Source: Achromobacter denitrificans NBRC 15125
GTDB lineage: Bacteria; Pseudomonadota; Gammaproteobacteria; Burkholderiales; Burkholderiaceae_B
Assembly (NCBI RefSeq): GCF_001571365.1
Contig: NZ_BCTQ01000016.1
Span: 62,001 to 126,000, forward strand
Length of the DNA stretch: 64,000 nucleotides
Direction of reading: 5' to 3'
Within the stretch, counting starts at the first letter, position 1, and every line of letters starts with the position of its first letter. A program made the position numbers and the translations under genes. The notes beneath the pieces are model-generated. The model had not been told where the DNA came from. It ran no database searches and saw nothing but the letters and a program-made list of their open reading frames with translations. Shown here one piece after another: positions 63,406 through 64,000 of the stretch.

Positions 63406-64000
63406 ATGATCGATCTGCGCAATATCGAGACGTTCTTCTGGGTGGCGACGCTGGGCGGCTTCCGCGCGGCGGCCGAAAAGCTCAACGCCACCCAGCCCGC
63501 GATTTCCCAGCGCATCGCCTCGCTGGAGTCGGACCTGGGCGTGCGCCTGTTCGACCGCGACACCCGCGGCATCAAGCTGACCGGCAAGGGGCGCGAGCTG
63601 CTCTCGCACGCCGAGCGCATGCTCCAGATGCGCCGCGACATGCAGGAGGCCGCCCGCGCCAAGAGCGTCATGAGCGGCACGCTCAGGCTGGGCGTGTCCG
63701 AGACCATCGTGCACACCTGGCTGCCCACCCTCATGGAGTACCTGCACGACGCCTATCCGGCGTTGATGGTGGAGATCCAGGTGGACACCACCACGATGCT
63801 CAAGACGCAGCTGGCCTCGCGCCAGATCGATCTGGCGTTCCTGCTGGGCCCCATGGAGGAGCCCCGCGTCGAAAACCTCTACCTCTGCAACTATCCGCTG
63901 CGCTGGGTGGCGAGCCCCAAGCTCAAGGTGGGGCGCCAGCCCATCCCCCTGAAGCGGCTGGCCGAATGGCCGGTCATCACGTACTCCTCCACGACGGACC
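63406..64000 (+). CDS. LysR-family regulator flanking the TRAP cluster (right), 3' end outside window
   Basis: 198 codons are visible; the frame continues past the window. The N terminus IDLRNIETFFWVATLGGFRAAAEKLNATQPAISQRIASLESDLGV is nearly the same as that of the LysR protein at 56663, and the likeness continues into the effector domain (HTWLPTLMEYLHDAYPALMVEIQVDTTTMLKTQL against QTWLPTLIELIHASYPALVLEIEVDTTHVLRSHL). It lies immediately after the amidase gene on the same strand. Confidence 0.9.
   Translation, partial: MIDLRNIETFFWVATLGGFRAAAEKLNATQPAISQRIASLESDLGVRLFDRDTRGIKLTGKGRELLSHAERMLQMRRDMQEAARAKSVMSGTLRLGVSETIVHTWLPTLMEYLHDAYPALMVEIQVDTTTMLKTQLASRQIDLAFLLGPMEEPRVENLYLCNYPLRWVASPKLKVGRQPIPLKRLAEWPVITYSSTTD

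Overview
The window is a gene-dense, strongly GC-rich piece of a Gram-negative chromosome, most likely a betaproteobacterium of the Alcaligenaceae (Bordetella/Achromobacter type). This assignment is inferred from the high GC content, two Bug-type periplasmic receptors far from any membrane partner, a group-2 Mrp antiporter operon with fused A and B subunits, many LysR regulators beside transporters, and housekeeping genes of beta/gammaproteobacterial type (surE-pcm-nlpD, ppiD, tsaD, plsY, fabV). No rRNA, tRNA, transposase, integrase, phage gene or CRISPR array was seen. Genes at both ends are cut by the window. Layout, 0-11 kb: the C-terminal part of an SMC/YhaN-like ATPase, a DMT-family permease, a protein with 30 perfect hexapeptide repeats, a Bug receptor, then the six-gene cation/proton antiporter operon mnhA(B)CDEFG, ending in a 14-bp tandem repeat. 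11-19 kb: a small secreted protein, then HAD phosphatase, tadA and an LD-carboxypeptidase with a His-rich tail. Next is a LysR gene divergent from a CoA-transferase / Bug receptor / acuI operon that looks like a small-acid activation and reduction module. 19-27 kb: the ABC-F protein ybiT, a YhhS-like MFS exporter, a sulfonate/nitrate-type ABC importer with an extra solute-binding protein, a YigZ-family protein and a thioredoxin. The last two converge on a 186-bp palindromic element that supplies both stop codons. 27-39 kb: an LLM flavin oxidoreductase, a purine permease, tsaD, plsY, surE-pcm-nlpD followed by an exonuclease rather than rpoS, a Spy-like protein, a TorF-like porin, rlmD, and a cueR/copZ pair with a textbook CueR promoter. 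39-48 kb: a peroxiredoxin-glutaredoxin hybrid behind a very AT-rich palindromic promoter, an E3-like flavoprotein, rlmJ, a glycerophosphodiesterase, a carboxypeptidase-G2-like peptidase, ppiD with an intrinsic terminator in its leader, and tesA/ybbA whose divergent start codons overlap. 48-64 kb: an iron/hexose-phosphate-type ABC importer divergent from a GcvA-like LysR gene, serB, a mini fimbrin-like protein, fabV, and a second DMT permease. Last comes a TRAP transporter, DUF2848 protein and amidase cluster flanked by two paralogous LysR genes; four 47-bp tandem repeats lie inside the TRAP operon.
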